In this document: piece after piece, positions 23,837-35,987 of the stretch
Position numbering within the stretch: position 1 is the stretch's first letter
How the letters are laid out: each line of letters starts with the position of its first letter
The notes under the pieces: model-generated
Databases searched by the model: none
The model's input: only the letters and a program-made list of their open reading frames with translations
Told to the model about the DNA's origin: nothing
Position numbers and translations under genes: made by a program
DNA from: Phoronis australis
Lineage: Eukaryota > Phoronida > Phoronidae
DNA length: 64,000 bases
Assembly (NCBI GenBank): GCA_002633005.1
Contig: NMRA01000123.1
Location: 402,364-466,363, forward strand
Reading direction: 5' to 3'

Positions 23837-24717
23837 AGGAGCATGTGAAATACAGACAGGAGAACCTAGATCTTTGTCGTTTAGACTTGTGATTTTCTGA
23901 GTTCTAAACACACAAAACGCTTGTTATCCGGCCAGTGGCTCGGAAACCGATCAGACCCGTCCGGGCCGGACTGACCCGTTATCACGGCCACTGTCTCGGA
24001 ACCCGATCAAGGCCATCGTGGCCGGACTGAAAACATCACGTGGTTTATTTTGGTGAATTAGCGGAAGCTGCAAATCTAGTTTCTAGTCTGGCGCCGCGAA
24101 TCCAGTATCTAATGAGGCAGAGTTTGTTTCAGTTTTATATAAGCATTGGTTAGGGTGGAAATATTTCATTTTGAAACAGAACGCAGAACGTCAACAGAAT
24201 CCTGACTTCTAGACGAGAGTTCATCTGACGAAGACTTTGCAGGTGGATCGTTAGGTTTCACAGACTATCAGTTCGAACCGGAATACAGTGATCAAGAAAT
24301 ACTAGAGAGGCGCCGTGAGCATGCACAGACAACGGAAAGTATGGATAGTTCTTCGGTAAGCCGGCATTCAGACACGGACATGTTTCAGGGCATCATACTT
24401 GCTATTAACAGCGTACTTTTCATTATTCGCTACCGCGAGCCATTTCCTAAGCATTTCGGACTCTCGAGGAAGTCCAAATAAACGATGTACCCGCTTTCCT
24501 CGCAGCTGCATTGTTCGGACAAGGGAGAACGATGCACCGCAACATAGCGGCATTCACTCTGCAAATGAACGACTGACGTCGCTGCGTCGTTTCTCATCTT
24601 CCTCACAGGTTAACGCGACACCTCTCGGCAAGGTAAGGTCGATCGTATGGGAGGCGATGTTGATATAAACCGATTAAGACGGTAAAAAAGACTAAATAAA
24701 TCGGGTGGCATTCTCCT
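23837..24717 (-). mobile_element. Kolobok-like DNA transposon, copy 3 (short form, inverted)
   Basis: This 881-bp copy lies in the opposite orientation to copies 1 and 2 and is bounded by TTAA at 23833-23836 and 24718-24721. Its right end is the familiar CATTCTCCTTTAA. Its left end TTAAAGGAGCATGTG falls inside what is internal sequence of the longer copies, so the last 400 bp of the long form are absent. On the minus strand it keeps the best THAP finger of the family (24368-24553): RLFGLPRESEMLRKWLA and NSKYDALKHVRV. The first Cys pair is degraded, and the frame stops before the final C-x2-H. Confidence 0.68.
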
Positions 24718-25785
24718 TTAAGACCCTTTGGTCCTTCATACAGTAGGACAGTGGTGTTCTATGGGAGTGCACCCGGGAGTGCACACGAGGACAACATGAA
24801 GCATAAAATATGGTAATAGTCACTTACTGTGATCAAGTTTCATCCACTGGATAACAGGCGTTACTCAGTGATTGGTTGCTTTTCGAAATCGGAGACCACA
24901 CTAAGTGACTATTACCTAAAAATGTCTGATCCAATGCAAAGGAGTCGATCAATCACTGGTTGGCAGCATAACTGAAAATTCTGGATAAATAATTGAAAAT
25001 CAGATAGACTCAGAGTGCTCATTACCACTGTTTGTTGACACTTGCGTTATTTTGGATCGTCCAACACTGGTTAACCGTCAAGCGAAGCTTTCACTCTGTA
25101 CGCCGCTGGACGTCGGGCCTCAGAAAGCCGCTACCGTCATTAGCGTTAGTGTCAATGATTGAAATGATTGTTCATAAACATGTTGGCATATACACCAGTA
25201 ATAATCTCATAATCGTGAGTGGGCTGCGTTCTTCCGGAGGGATATCCGCAATTTGGCATCCTACTTACTAGCACAGATAGGCAAGCACTCACCTCTGGCT
25301 CGTGATTGGACTTAGGGCTGGCGAGTTTATGTCTTCGGAATACTCAATACTCTTCCACTTGAATTCTGCGTCATTACATGCTCACGAATCAGTCTGATTA
25401 TTATACTGACTACTGTTAGTAAATATGATAACTGGTACATTTAAAATTTTCAATAAACTGCCTTCGGCACGCACACGTTGCAACCAAACGATATGGCGTC
25501 AGTAAACTGTAATTACCTAAGGCGACTGATTTAAAGCTAAGTCTCCAGAAAGGTCAAAAGCGACATGCTTAACTTATACATGTACATAAATAACTTTCCA
25601 TTATTAAAAAACACGGGTGGGTTACAATTCGTCATGGCTTATCCAAAGTTGCAGATAGCCAATTCGTTCCCATTACGGAGATACCATTGTATTAAATTTA
25701 CAAAACGTACATGTAATTACCAATCAAACTAAAAAATCGGATTTTGGCTGCGTTGAGGTAAAAATGAATGTTTAGTGGGTAGCGG

Positions 25786-26030
25786 TAAACTCGTGAAAGA
25801 AAACATTCACTTGGCTAATTGGCTGGTACTAGGGTAAATAGTCGATGTTATTAGGTGAAAGAGTGAGATTACAGGATGGCAGACAATTTGATTCGTCGTT
25901 GTAAGAGAGAGTTGAAAGGAGGCGAAATATAAACGGTAAGACTTTTTACAGTTCCCAAAATACTTCACAGGAATTCAGTTTAGTAAGTACTAACACAAAC
26001 AACACTTTTTTCTCCCGCACTGGTGATTCA
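25786..26030 (+). repeat. Direct repeat with promoter/first-exon look, copy 1
   Basis: Alignable over about 240 bp with 28674-28910 in the same orientation. Shared landmarks are AGCGGTAAACTCG, a GGCTnATTGGCT stretch (an inverted CCAAT), an AnGATGGCAGACnATTTG segment, GGCGAAATATA and a GGTAAGAC splice-donor-like site, then TTTCTCCC. Here the ATG opens 18 codons before a stop. The pair flanks the VWA exon. It could be a duplicated promoter plus first exon or simply a dispersed repeat; no downstream exon was identified. Confidence 0.45.
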
Positions 26031-26255
26031 GTTCACTCCGGGGACTGATATTGTGTCATTTTTTATTTGGTCATTTTTTACCCATACATAGGCAAAGCTG
26101 TATATTTAGTATATAACTTTGTACCACGGATGGTCTTAAGCGGCTTTGATTATAGGCTATATACGACTGTCATAAAATTATACGTTAGTCTCTAAGGCAA
26201 TTTGGGTAGTTCCTTTTTCTCGGACATGTAAAGGATATAGATTTAAATGACTTAC

Positions 26256-27150
26256 GCGCTGGAATAGTGCCATTGAACATCATTGCTTTCATCAGGTATT
26301 GTGATGCATCCCTACAGTAGGTGTACGACATGACAGGGTAACCACTTTCACCGCACAAATACGTTACGGGTATGTCTCTGCGATTTGACTCAAAATATCC
26401 AAATTCAACAAGTTTGTCAATCTTCCTATTTACATCTCTGCCATGCAGTTTCGCCGTTTGCCAACATCGCAGTAACACGGCCCTTGCCAACAATTTTGGT
26501 GGCTTCACACGCAATTTCTCGAAGCTCTTGGATAGAAAGAAACCACTATAGCCTACATTCTTCATATCTTGCATCATCCCACTAAAATGAGCCCGCGTCT
26601 TCTCCGAAACGAGTACAGTAAATATTGAAAACCCTGTGCTCCGGTAGGCATCTTTGACAAAGTTGATGTCATACTTCATGGGATTCCTCGTCTTCATGGT
26701 AGAAGTCTCCTGTGTAGGACCATCCGTAAGGACCACTAATATACCCGATGTGTCTGATGGTGAAAATATTTTTAAACGAGTTTCCGACAGGGCAAGGGCT
26801 AAGAGCCTTTTTTGTTTGCCACAATTCAACACAAAGCTTGCTGGCAGTTTTAGATTATCTAAAGCATTATGCCAAGAGCTTTTGCTCAAGAAATCGATTC
26901 TGATATCAGTCAAAACATCTGAAAACATTGCCATGCTGAAAACTTGCAAGTCGTCTTCAAACTCGTCTGCAAATGCGTAGAGAAATTCTTTTACTTGTTG
27001 AAACTTTTTCGCTGTTATTCCGATGCAAGACACCAGAAAATTAACCCTCATTGCACAGTTATTCGGTGGTTCAGTTATAGAAATGCACTCAGTTACTGCC
27101 AATGTCGCAATAAAAATGATCTCTATTCTTGAAAGTGCACCACGAAGCAT
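26256..27150 (-). CDS. VWA-domain secreted/surface protein, first exon
   Basis: The minus strand opens at an ATG (27150) and stays open for 298 codons to a consensus donor GTAAGT at 26250-26255, leaving in phase 1; the 23 further codons are intron read-through. Residues 1-24 look like a signal peptide (IIFIATLAV core). Residues 35-210 resemble a von Willebrand factor A domain: VNFLVSCIG first strand, FSMAMFSD, RLLALALSE, a GILVVLTDG strand with the conserved Asp at 143, FSIFTVLVS and YSGFFL. The metal-site DxSxS is replaced (S41-C42-I43-G44-I45), so metal-dependent ligand binding is unlikely. Residues 245-298 hold several Cys (YLCGESGYP, YTYCRD) and may begin another module. Phase 1 would join to the EGF exons far to the left. 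No named gene is recognised. Confidence 0.75.
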
Positions 27151-27774
27151 CTTCGATACCCCATTCAGGAAATGGAAAAAGATCTAAGTCAACTTCACAG
27201 CGTCGTTAATTCACTATGAACGTGCTAACTTGTTGAAACATGACGTTACCTTTGAGATGCATGCGCTTTCACGTAGTTAAAACTAGTTACATATTTGTCA
27301 GCATGAGTCTGCCTACTGTGGGAAGGACAAACCTATCCCATGGAAAGACGGACCCAAAACGGAAACGACGGACAATAACTCGGATGCATGGGTGTTGAAA
27401 GTACTGCCATTGTTGATTAATAATGTACATGTACACAATTAAACTTCGCAGGGTACCTTTCGAAGTCTCCATCTTTAGCACTACTATGACGTACAAACCG
27501 AGCCCATTTTTAGTAGCTGTGTATGACTAAACGTCAAGTTATAATCAGTAAACTGCCTTGAATCAAAGCAGGGGTATGAAGTCCTTACGTTGAAAGTTCA
27601 TGATTTAGTGTTATACACATAACGCTCGAATTGCACACCAAGTATCAGCCTGCACACGTCAACATTACGAACGTGTGAATACATTTATACCACAACATTA
27701 GCTTCAAATGGCAGATACAGCCGTGTAATAACCCATAAAGTTATCTCACTAGCAAGAAAACATTTTGGCGGGAA

Positions 27775-27852
27775 ACCGCGGCCGGATTCGAACCCGGGCT
27801 TCAAGAGTTTCGAGTCGCAGACTTTACCACAGCACCACTCAGCGACTTACGT
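27775..27852 (-). mobile_element. tRNA-derived SINE-like sequence or tRNA pseudogene
   Basis: On the minus strand an A-box-like TGAGTGGTGCTGTGGTAAAG precedes, at tRNA-like distance, a perfect B box GGTTCGAATCC. A CGA sits where an anticodon could be, faintly tRNA-Ser-like, but the acceptor and anticodon stems do not pair convincingly. It is most likely the head of a tRNA-derived SINE. A related A/B-box arrangement lies at 57425-57497. Confidence 0.5.
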
Positions 27853-28411
27853 CATCGAACGTGAAAATCGAATACTTCAATGAGCGCTCGCAGCAATCGC
27901 ATGTTCAGCAAAGGGCATTGCACCGACATTTATACGCTATGAAAAATAAGACGCATAATTTCTATAAAAACGATATTTTTATTCAGTGAAATTTTTCTCT
28001 CGTGTTCTCTCACTTGTAAATCACCGATCTCCAATTCGAATGCGGGTATCGTGTTGTCGGGATCCTTTGACTTGAGCATTATAGTCCGTTACTAGTGGTA
28101 ACCTACTTTAGCAGACGATATTTTCCCGGTCGAAGCTTAGCGTGATAAAATGTGTAGTAAGCTATAATAGTTGCTAAACCTGAAATTATAGATTCACTTT
28201 ATTTCTAATTTATTTTAGTTTTCAATTCATTTTGCGTAAAAGCATTATTTGACAAAAATATCTCGGCTTTTCTTAAAAGGTCACGACCTCCGACCCCGAG
28301 CCTTTGACATAGAGGGTAGTTACCAAGTCGAGGCGAGTCGAGAAAGATCGATTAATTGCAATGTTTCTCGTTCAGTATGTGGTATAAATAGATTTTTACA
28401 TATTCTCGGTA

Positions 28412-28529
28412 GTTATCCCCCGTTTTCTAGAGCCCTCGTGGATTTTGTAGAATTATCACCTTCAGGGCTAACGCCCCTCGGGCGGTAATTCTCCAAAATC
28501 CACTCGGGCTTTAGATAACGGGGGATAAC
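28412..28529. repeat. Foldback (hairpin) element
   Basis: Two arms of about 48 nt (28412-28460 and 28482-28529) are near-perfect inverted copies: GTTATCCCCCGTTTTCTAGA on the left, ending in GGGGGATAAC on the right, with a 20-nt GC-rich loop. The transcript or single strand would form a long hairpin. A truncated relative lies at 23446-23503. The surrounding 100 bases are also shared, so it is part of a larger repeat. Confidence 0.75.
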
Positions 28530-28673
28530 GACTTCGCCATGTAACAATCTATATTTATATTCAGAAATAATACGGCCAATATAACTGCACGGAAACCAAA
28601 CTCTTGGAAGGGACTTATTCACTTGAAGTTTTTTCTTTTGGATGTGAGCTTGTCATCCCGTCATTTTTTCTTA

Positions 28674-28910
28674 GCGGTAAACTCGAGAACTTAAGTATGC
28701 CCTTGGCTGATTGGCTAAGATTCGGGTCAGTACATGACGACATTAGGTCAAAAACTGAGATTGCAAGATGGCAGACGATTTGGTTAGAGGAAGTTAAAAC
28801 AGGCGAAATATATCTGGTAAGACCGTTTATGGTTCTGTAAACGTGTCAAGAGATTTCAATTTAGTTTGCACTAACACATGCATTAACCATTTTTCTCCCA
28901 TTCTTTTCAC
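28674..28910 (+). repeat. Direct repeat with promoter/first-exon look, copy 2
   Basis: Second copy of the 25786-26030 segment, with GGCTGATTGGCTAAG, AAGATGGCAGACGATTTG and a TGGTAAGACC donor-like site all in the same order and spacing. The ATG frame closes after nine codons here, so the two copies do not preserve a common peptide beyond the first few residues. Confidence 0.45.
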
Positions 28911-30330
28911 TAATGACCATTTCACAAACGCTCCTTGGCTCTTCATCTCTGTCTCAGAGGAACATTTGCTTTTATGCAATAGGTGATACCGTGTATATTT
29001 AAGAGTGAATGGACGAGAAAATTAGGCAATAGTGGGAATATGAGATGTCACAGATGTTTTGACATGTAGCTCATTTGTATACCTAGGTGGAATGATTAAT
29101 TACTAACATATATTTAGTTTTGAAAAATTATCGATTTCTGTTAAATTTGCCGTCTTACATTTTGGGGATAAAATCTGTTGTATGATGGTGCCAATTTTAG
29201 CAAAGGTAAAACCACTACTGCGAAACACCTGCACATGCAAAGTACTAATTGTTTCTAGCATGAAATTTTCTTTCCTGTATTAGTTGCGATATGCAAAAAC
29301 AATCATGTAAATTCAATTACAAATCATTCATTTCAAACGTGTTTTAACCATGGTTGTTGATGAGTAAAATTTTGCGCTGAAAATGTATGCTACATTTGAG
29401 CGCAACATCCCACAGAATAAATACACACCTCTTGTGAAAGATGGATCTTTGGTGCAACTGTTGAGGTAACTATTTTTGAGAATTGTAACCCTTACAGCCC
29501 GTTGCCACAGACATAACCATAGTCACCTAATGTCTGATGCACAGCAGGCAATACGCTAGAGGTGATTTTCACAGCAAAATAACTAAAATTGCTTACTAGT
29601 CACTAACTAAACTTGAAATAGGTATATCACGTGGAAGTTAATCTTGTGCTGGATGCAAAACCGAAGTTGTCGGCGTGAATTTCACATTTGGAAGCTTTTT
29701 GTCAAAACACAGTGCTGGATTTCAAGACTACGCGAGCTTGACGTGTTGCTGTTGCTCGGCTTCAGATTATGAAACGACCCGGAGTAGAGAAAACTTGTTA
29801 CATACATTCCTCGAATTTTGTTTTTAGCAATGTTGGCTATAGTGAATGATACAGTAGTTCTGTGAACGACTAAATTTGTTTCTTGAGTGAAAATGAGTGT
29901 GATGTCTCAATAGGTGAACTGCTTTTGCAGGGTTCTTTCCTGTCTATTGGGTAAGGACTGTATACATTCAAAATCCAGACCAATGCAATACCACTTTGAT
30001 CGGGCAATGTAGATACCCGAGAAAATGACAGATGATGAAATCTCTCGTTCCATTTGCTTACCCATCCAAAGTGATATCAGGAAGTCAAAGTACTTATCAG
30101 AGAAAACAAATGACGGAGCACAATACCCACCTTGGAGTTGGCAGAATTTCCGTTCCCAACTAGCCTACTCCTTTGGGACCGACTCGGGGATTATAGTGTT
30201 AGAAATCTAAGGGTGAAATCATTTGAGTAATCTTTATAAATTCCCTGTCAGCGACTCTGCTATTGAAACCATGGTACTCCATAAAACTAGGATGTCAATT
30301 TGCATTTACTGACACCATAGACTAAAGTAC

Positions 30331-30395
30331 ACGGATCGCCAACTCCGTATACTTTCAATGGACGAAATCTGTGCTGTTTCGCACAAGCCGGGAGT
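30331..30395 (+). repeat. Dispersed repeat, copy 2 (partner at 2757-2815)
   Basis: Shares ACTTTCAATGGACGAAATCT and about 40 neighbouring bases with 2757-2815, same orientation. Nothing else in 28920-31300 is recognised; the frame at 30025-30210 has no family resemblance. Confidence 0.6.
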
Positions 30396-31308
30396 TCGGC
30401 CACACACGCAAAATGCAAAGGCGTTAGATTCCATATCGTACGGAGACCCTATAATCGGCTGTCGGAGAAAAACCTTTCAATAGATAGTGATTGACGAACT
30501 CCTGTCCTTACCAGGAACTTCAGCCACAGTATAGTGAGCGAATTAACCCAATTAGTCATCTTCGCTGGCCCTAATCAGGCGGTTACTATCTCAGCAGAAT
30601 GCGCAAATTTCGTCGGGATTTGGATCACCGACTAAGCCGATATATAAATACGTAGACAAATATACTGAATGCTAGTAAAACCTTTAACATCAATAAAGAT
30701 CACGCTAATAGTCCAAAAATAACCTACTGGCCTACTCAAAATCTATCTCTAAACTCAACAGCAGGTTACACACTCATTTCATGTCGAATGTATGCCGCAC
30801 AAAATCTCTACCACCTTAGCCAAGTACATTGCAGTTTATGAAAATACAACCAACTTCTTTGCAAACGTGGAACAGGAACACCAGAGGGGTGTGAAGGTTG
30901 TTTTTATTCTTCAATGTTAAATTTTTGTAAGCGGACAAATGATTTTTAAATTTCCTCCTTAAGTCCTACCATTTCCGAACTTAAGCCTTTCAAACGAACG
31001 TTTATGACAAAAACAAAATTCCTCAACCACCTCTAGGGTAAATAATGAAAAAATCCCACTCCTAATGTAACAAAAGGGTCCCCGTGCATAAAGGATAGTA
31101 AATATTTTCCTTCTGAAATATTACGTAAAATGTCAAATCAGATCAAGCGGTTTCGAAGTCCAGTTTTATTTTTATGAGCTTCAGTTGCACTGCACGCAAT
31201 CTTTTATGAATTAACCGTGGTTGGCTACAGACTGACCCATTTTTATGGAAACTCGCAAAGCAGAGAAACGTTTACACACATTACACCCTATAGCCTATGC
31301 AGCTCCTG

Positions 31309-31400
31309 GAGGAGGCGGTGTTGCCTAGTGTGATTGGTGCCTGCTTTCTTTACTCGAGGTCGTGGGTTTGAATCCCACTGGGTCAAATTGCTAAACCCGT
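31309..31400 (+). mobile_element. tRNA-derived SINE-like sequence
   Basis: A box-like TTGCCTAGTGTGATTGGTGC is followed 30 bases later by GTGGGTTTGAATCCCACTGG. The latter is a good B box (one base from GGTTCGAATCC) inside a perfect T-arm stem. The region between shows no cloverleaf, so this is a SINE head or tRNA relic rather than a tRNA gene. Confidence 0.45.
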
Positions 31401-34400
31401 GAAACATGTTTCAAGCTCCTCAGGTCGATTTAGCTCCATATTAATAAACCATAAAATGGTTTGCAAGTGATCAGTACAATGGGCCACATGCGTTGCCTGC
31501 GCATGTCTGTTACAACGTGTATCAAACCCCCTGCAATCATTTTTCAATGCAGCTCCTTATATAAACAAGGGCCTCTTTTTACTTTTGGTCCGGTATAAAT
31601 AACGCCACTGACCAGTAAGTCCAGCGAAACACTTCTACCTTACAAATGTGACAATCCTTAGTCTCAGAAAATTTGAGCACCCGGCAAAAGATACTAATGA
31701 TGAAATTCCGGTAATGATAACAATCCACTTTGTTTATTTACTTCACCTACACAATTTGAAATAGTCGGTAAAATGAAGCCCATTCGAGAAAGCACCATGT
31801 GGGTCCCGATGCCAACCCCAATATGATAGAACCCAACAAGCTCAAGTTGCGGTCAAATCAGGATGGCCATAAATAAGGAAATTTACTGTATCAACAGATT
31901 GGCCAAATAAAAATAAGATACAGTGTTGCTAAAGTGCAAACGTGCACAGTAATTGGTCTATCATTTTCCCGCCGTAAGTGCAAGAACCAATCAGATCACC
32001 AACGGCGCAAAATTTTCGAAAACAAACTTGATTCTTAGGAAGTCCTGTTACTGCTCTATTTATTTTCAAAATTTCATTGTGTTACATTTAATTTATTTTC
32101 TGTTCAACTCAATGAGGCCACCTAAAGGAGAATGTTTTTTCCGAAGAAATACGGTAAATATTAGCCAAAATACGATGTCATTGTTTCTGTTGTTTTTACT
32201 GGATAGAGAGCGGAGTGTGCTCACTTTGATTCCGGACACACAATTGGTTGTGACTTGTGAGCTCCAACAAAAGATTGCAAGAAGGCTTTAAGATGTTACC
32301 TGATCCTGTAAATTCCTTTCGTCTGGAGTTGAAACTGTCCGGGGTACATTTTTGACCTTACCAAGAAACTACTGGTGTTAGGAAAAACAATGGAAAGCAC
32401 ATAGGGACACATCTTCGAATTCGAGCTGGCACATTTAATAGAATTTCATTCACAATCCGAGAAAGAAGGCGTAAAGTGAATGAACCGTGTTTCTCCGTGT
32501 GATAAATACCATGCAAACTCATGAAATATGACGTCGCTTTCGCAAATGTAACAATGGTACACTTCTCGCACGTGCATTTGACGTAAATTATAACAATTAC
32601 AAAAAATGCAACAACTTGTTATATTTCAGGAGAGACCTAGCAACGTAAAATGTAAAGCGCCATAAAATGTAACAGTTGTTACACTTTACAAAATTGTTAC
32701 ATTTTACGGCGTATCAGTGTTTGAACTATTACACCTAACCTCAAGATTACGTATACCGACATTCAACCAATATTGAGCTCGGGCAAATAAGAAATATATA
32801 ATATCCCAAATGTGAACAAGGCCAAATGAAACCTGCCTGTCTTCAATACATAAGACTATCTAATCTTGAGATTGCTTGAGCTAACTAGAGATTTCATGCT
32901 TATCCTTGTATTCCTATGCACACGACGTCTCAGAATATTATACCAGTATCGGGACATGACATACCTAATGTGTCACAGCTAGTATTGTGTATAAGGGACC
33001 GTTCACATACTGCAATACGTCACCACTCGAAGGAGGAGGGGATTTCGAAAAGATGACGATAGGGGAGGATGATTTAGATTCAGAGTGATGTCATCATTTG
33101 GTTCATTAGAATATCTACATCACAGTAGATATCACTAGAAACTGAATCACCCTTCTAGAGGAAATGACTAATTCCACAACAGGGACACTTTCAAGGTTTT
33201 TGCAAAACGATAGAGTTATAATAACTGATAAGTTAACATTAAGTATTTCAATGAAAAAAGAAGAATGCATGACACCAAAAACACCCTGTACTGGTTGGTA
33301 AGGCACACAAACATACATGTATAGTGTATACATCGGCGGCTGAAGTCAGAGGTCGACGTATGCACTTGCAAAGACCCAATTTCCCGAAAGATGATTGGAA
33401 TTGTCTACTTTATGTTATGCCAAGGAATAATAATTACACTTTTATGCAGACGTTTTTTTTTTTCAAAAAATAAAACGCATGTAAGGAGTGCTCAGGTGTC
33501 TCAAGGAAAGTTACATGTACTTCAGTGATATGTACGCTACTTTTCTTTAACTATCTAGTATTACCAGGAAGAGATAAACACTTCCTGGTATTACTTGTCC
33601 TAGTACCTAAATCATCTTAGCTTGGCGAACTGGTAATTTGTACAGTTTGAAACGACGTGGTCTCACAGTTCAAAATGTGGTGTTATAGACTCTGGTGTAA
33701 AACAACTTGACACGCCGCGGAACTAGAGTTTCAAAAAGGCGTTCGCATTATGAATTTTTACCATGATGTTAATTTCTACGCCATTCAATGTACCCCCTTT
33801 ATGTGACCATGATGTGGGGAAGCACACTTCCATATGATTGGCCATCCAGAACGAGAAGGACAAGAAAAATGTTCACACAGAAACAACACAATGAGATACT
33901 GTAACCATTTCAAACAATAAAGTTTTGATCAGATTTATTTCAAAATATATTTATTTCAAAATATCACGATCACGCAGTAAAATTACACCGTGACAGTAAA
34001 CGGGAAAAGTCTAGCACGTACAAAGTTACAGTACCGTACTGGTACCATGTACATGTATGCACTCCACTTCTGCAAAAGTCAGATTTTAACCAACTGTAAG
34101 TTAATCCGACATTTACTGGCACACAATTATGTTATTAGTACATTTATATTGACAACACTCCGTCACAAAATAAATAAAATGACAAAACTCAATGGTCGTA
34201 AACTCAACCTACCCTGATTTTCCTCGAGTAAGACTGTTATATATTTTAAAAGCTCGCCAGGCTACAGAATATTTGCCCAATCTCTTGAAATCTACCGAAA
34301 CAACCTATCTACCATCTCAATATAATATTGTGGGGTGTAGCATTCTTGGGATTTCCTTTCCTTCGATCCTGTTCTATTCTTAGTAACCTGGCTACATTAA

Positions 34401-35987
34401 TTTTAATAAATCTTCGATTTGATGTCCACTCTGTAAAAATGCTCAACTATTAATCTTGTAGTCACTTTATGTGTTTCTTCGTTGCTAGAAAACAACAGAT
34501 ATCTTGGTCACTAAACCCTTAATCACATATCGGACTAAGAAGGAAAGTCAAGTAAAAGACCATGTAACATCGACTTACATGTAAGTGGGTGTTCTAGGGA
34601 CCAAATTAAGTTGAACAATATTGTTTATGTGATGGGATTCTCACCCACAAAATCATTTTATTTCAGTTTCAATTTTTAAACCTCGAATGACAAAAAAATT
34701 ATATCATTGATTCTGGGACTAATCTTTATACTAGAAATCGTTATTGTTCATGTTTTTGTTATAACTAAAAACCCTTCAAATCTGTTCTCAAGCATGCAAT
34801 GGTTTTCTTGGATGATTTTCAAAAAATTCTAGTTTGGACTTGATGATACTAACATAAAAGCTATGAGTTCTTACTTGTTATCTCGTGTTGTTTCAATATT
34901 GGTTGGTAGATACTGTACAGTTGTACTACACAACTGCACACGCATCTCCACTAACATGGTTCTTCAGCAAGATGGCGGACCACTCGAAAACCACGTGCCT
35001 TTAACACTAGTTATATTTATCTCATTGACCCAGCCACTATCACATTTTTGGGGTTTCAAAAGCAACACGTTAACCGAGTGTAAAATTCAATAATTGTTTT
35101 ATTGCATGATTGCATTTTCTAAGTAATTCAGGCAAGGAGGCTGGTTGGGCCTTTGATCGCTTGACGATTACTTTTTCAACTTGTGTTATTTATCCAAAAT
35201 ATTATAGAGAAAAAATGCTTCAGAATGGTCAAAGGAAAATTAATGATATTTTGTTAAAGATATCATATTTGAAGTCGTACAAAAAGGACAACCCTCACTT
35301 TGTACTATCAATGCGATTTTCAGCTGGGTATCGTCCATTTCCTTGACCTGGCCTCCCTATGCGCCAGTTCAGGAAGGATTCTTTAAAGTGAAGGGCAATC
35401 GCTGTTAGTGTCATTTTTATTTAAATACGATTTTCTGGATATCCTAGATAAAAGTTGAAGTTTAATTTAATTTCTGGTCTCTAATTAAAAATGCATGCGT
35501 CGCTTCGGAAGTGATGTTTGGGGCTCGAATCATACCCCGCTAGCTTTGTTTGTGCGACGATTGTGGACATCTGTTGCTCGTATACCATTTTCCAAAAAAG
35601 TGCCGTAATTTCTTGTCTTTGACAACTATTCAGTCATAGATTGAACTAGATTTCAGATCATTTGAAATTCTTCATTGTTTGATCTGGAATGGACGGGATA
35701 TGCCTGCGTAGGCCACCACCAAAGGAACACTAAAGTTATCATGTTATGAAAACTGAGCTGGTTACTGCATTTGGACGCTGCTGCCAGTGTTCATACACAC
35801 GTGGCATTGACTCCTTGTATAGTGGATGCAGCTCGCGACGCTATGCGTTTCAAACTCCTAGAAGGGGGGAGTCAAACTTCAAATTATACAGGATTTCTAC
35901 TTTCAGAAAATATATACTTTTACTGATTTAAAAATTAAAAACTATAGGTTTGTATATATTCGGTTAAATACATAGACTTGTCGTCAA
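31401..35987. other. Long stretch without recognised genes
   Basis: Only a hairpin (32659-32711) and a short TACCAGGAAG/CTTCCTGGTA inverted repeat (33562-33589) stand out. Open frames at 31953-32291, 33990-34383, 34863-35093 and 35110-35346 have no domain motifs, no convincing splice sites and no repeats in the window. Confidence 0.4.
32659..32711. repeat. Inverted repeat / hairpin
   Basis: CGCCATAAAATGTAACAGTT at 32658-32677 pairs with GTTACATTTTACGGCG at 32696-32711 (about 18 of 20 positions), leaving a loop that itself contains TTACACTTTACA. The word TAAAATGTAA recurs several times in both orientations nearby. Confidence 0.6.

Larger units (their letters stand above)
22366..25785. other. 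Intronic/intergenic sequence with two repeat insertions
   Basis: Apart from the foldback-related arm at 23446-23503 and Kolobok-like copy 3 at 23837-24717, nothing is recognised. The reading frames at 22963-23191, on opposite strands, shadow each other. It would be intron 1 of the VWA gene if that gene extends leftward. Confidence 0.4.

Noticed and set aside
26185-26255. VWA frame extended to a stop as a single-exon gene
   Set aside because: A perfect GTAAGT donor precedes the stop and the final 23 residues lack VWA or other similarity; still possible as an alternative end.
27775-27852. Functional tRNA-Ser(CGA) gene
   Set aside because: A and B boxes are good but acceptor and anticodon stems do not pair; a SINE or pseudogene is more likely.
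32118-32135. CCTAAAGGAGAATG as another Kolobok-like terminus
   Set aside because: Only a dozen bases match, there is no inverted partner and no TTAA flank.
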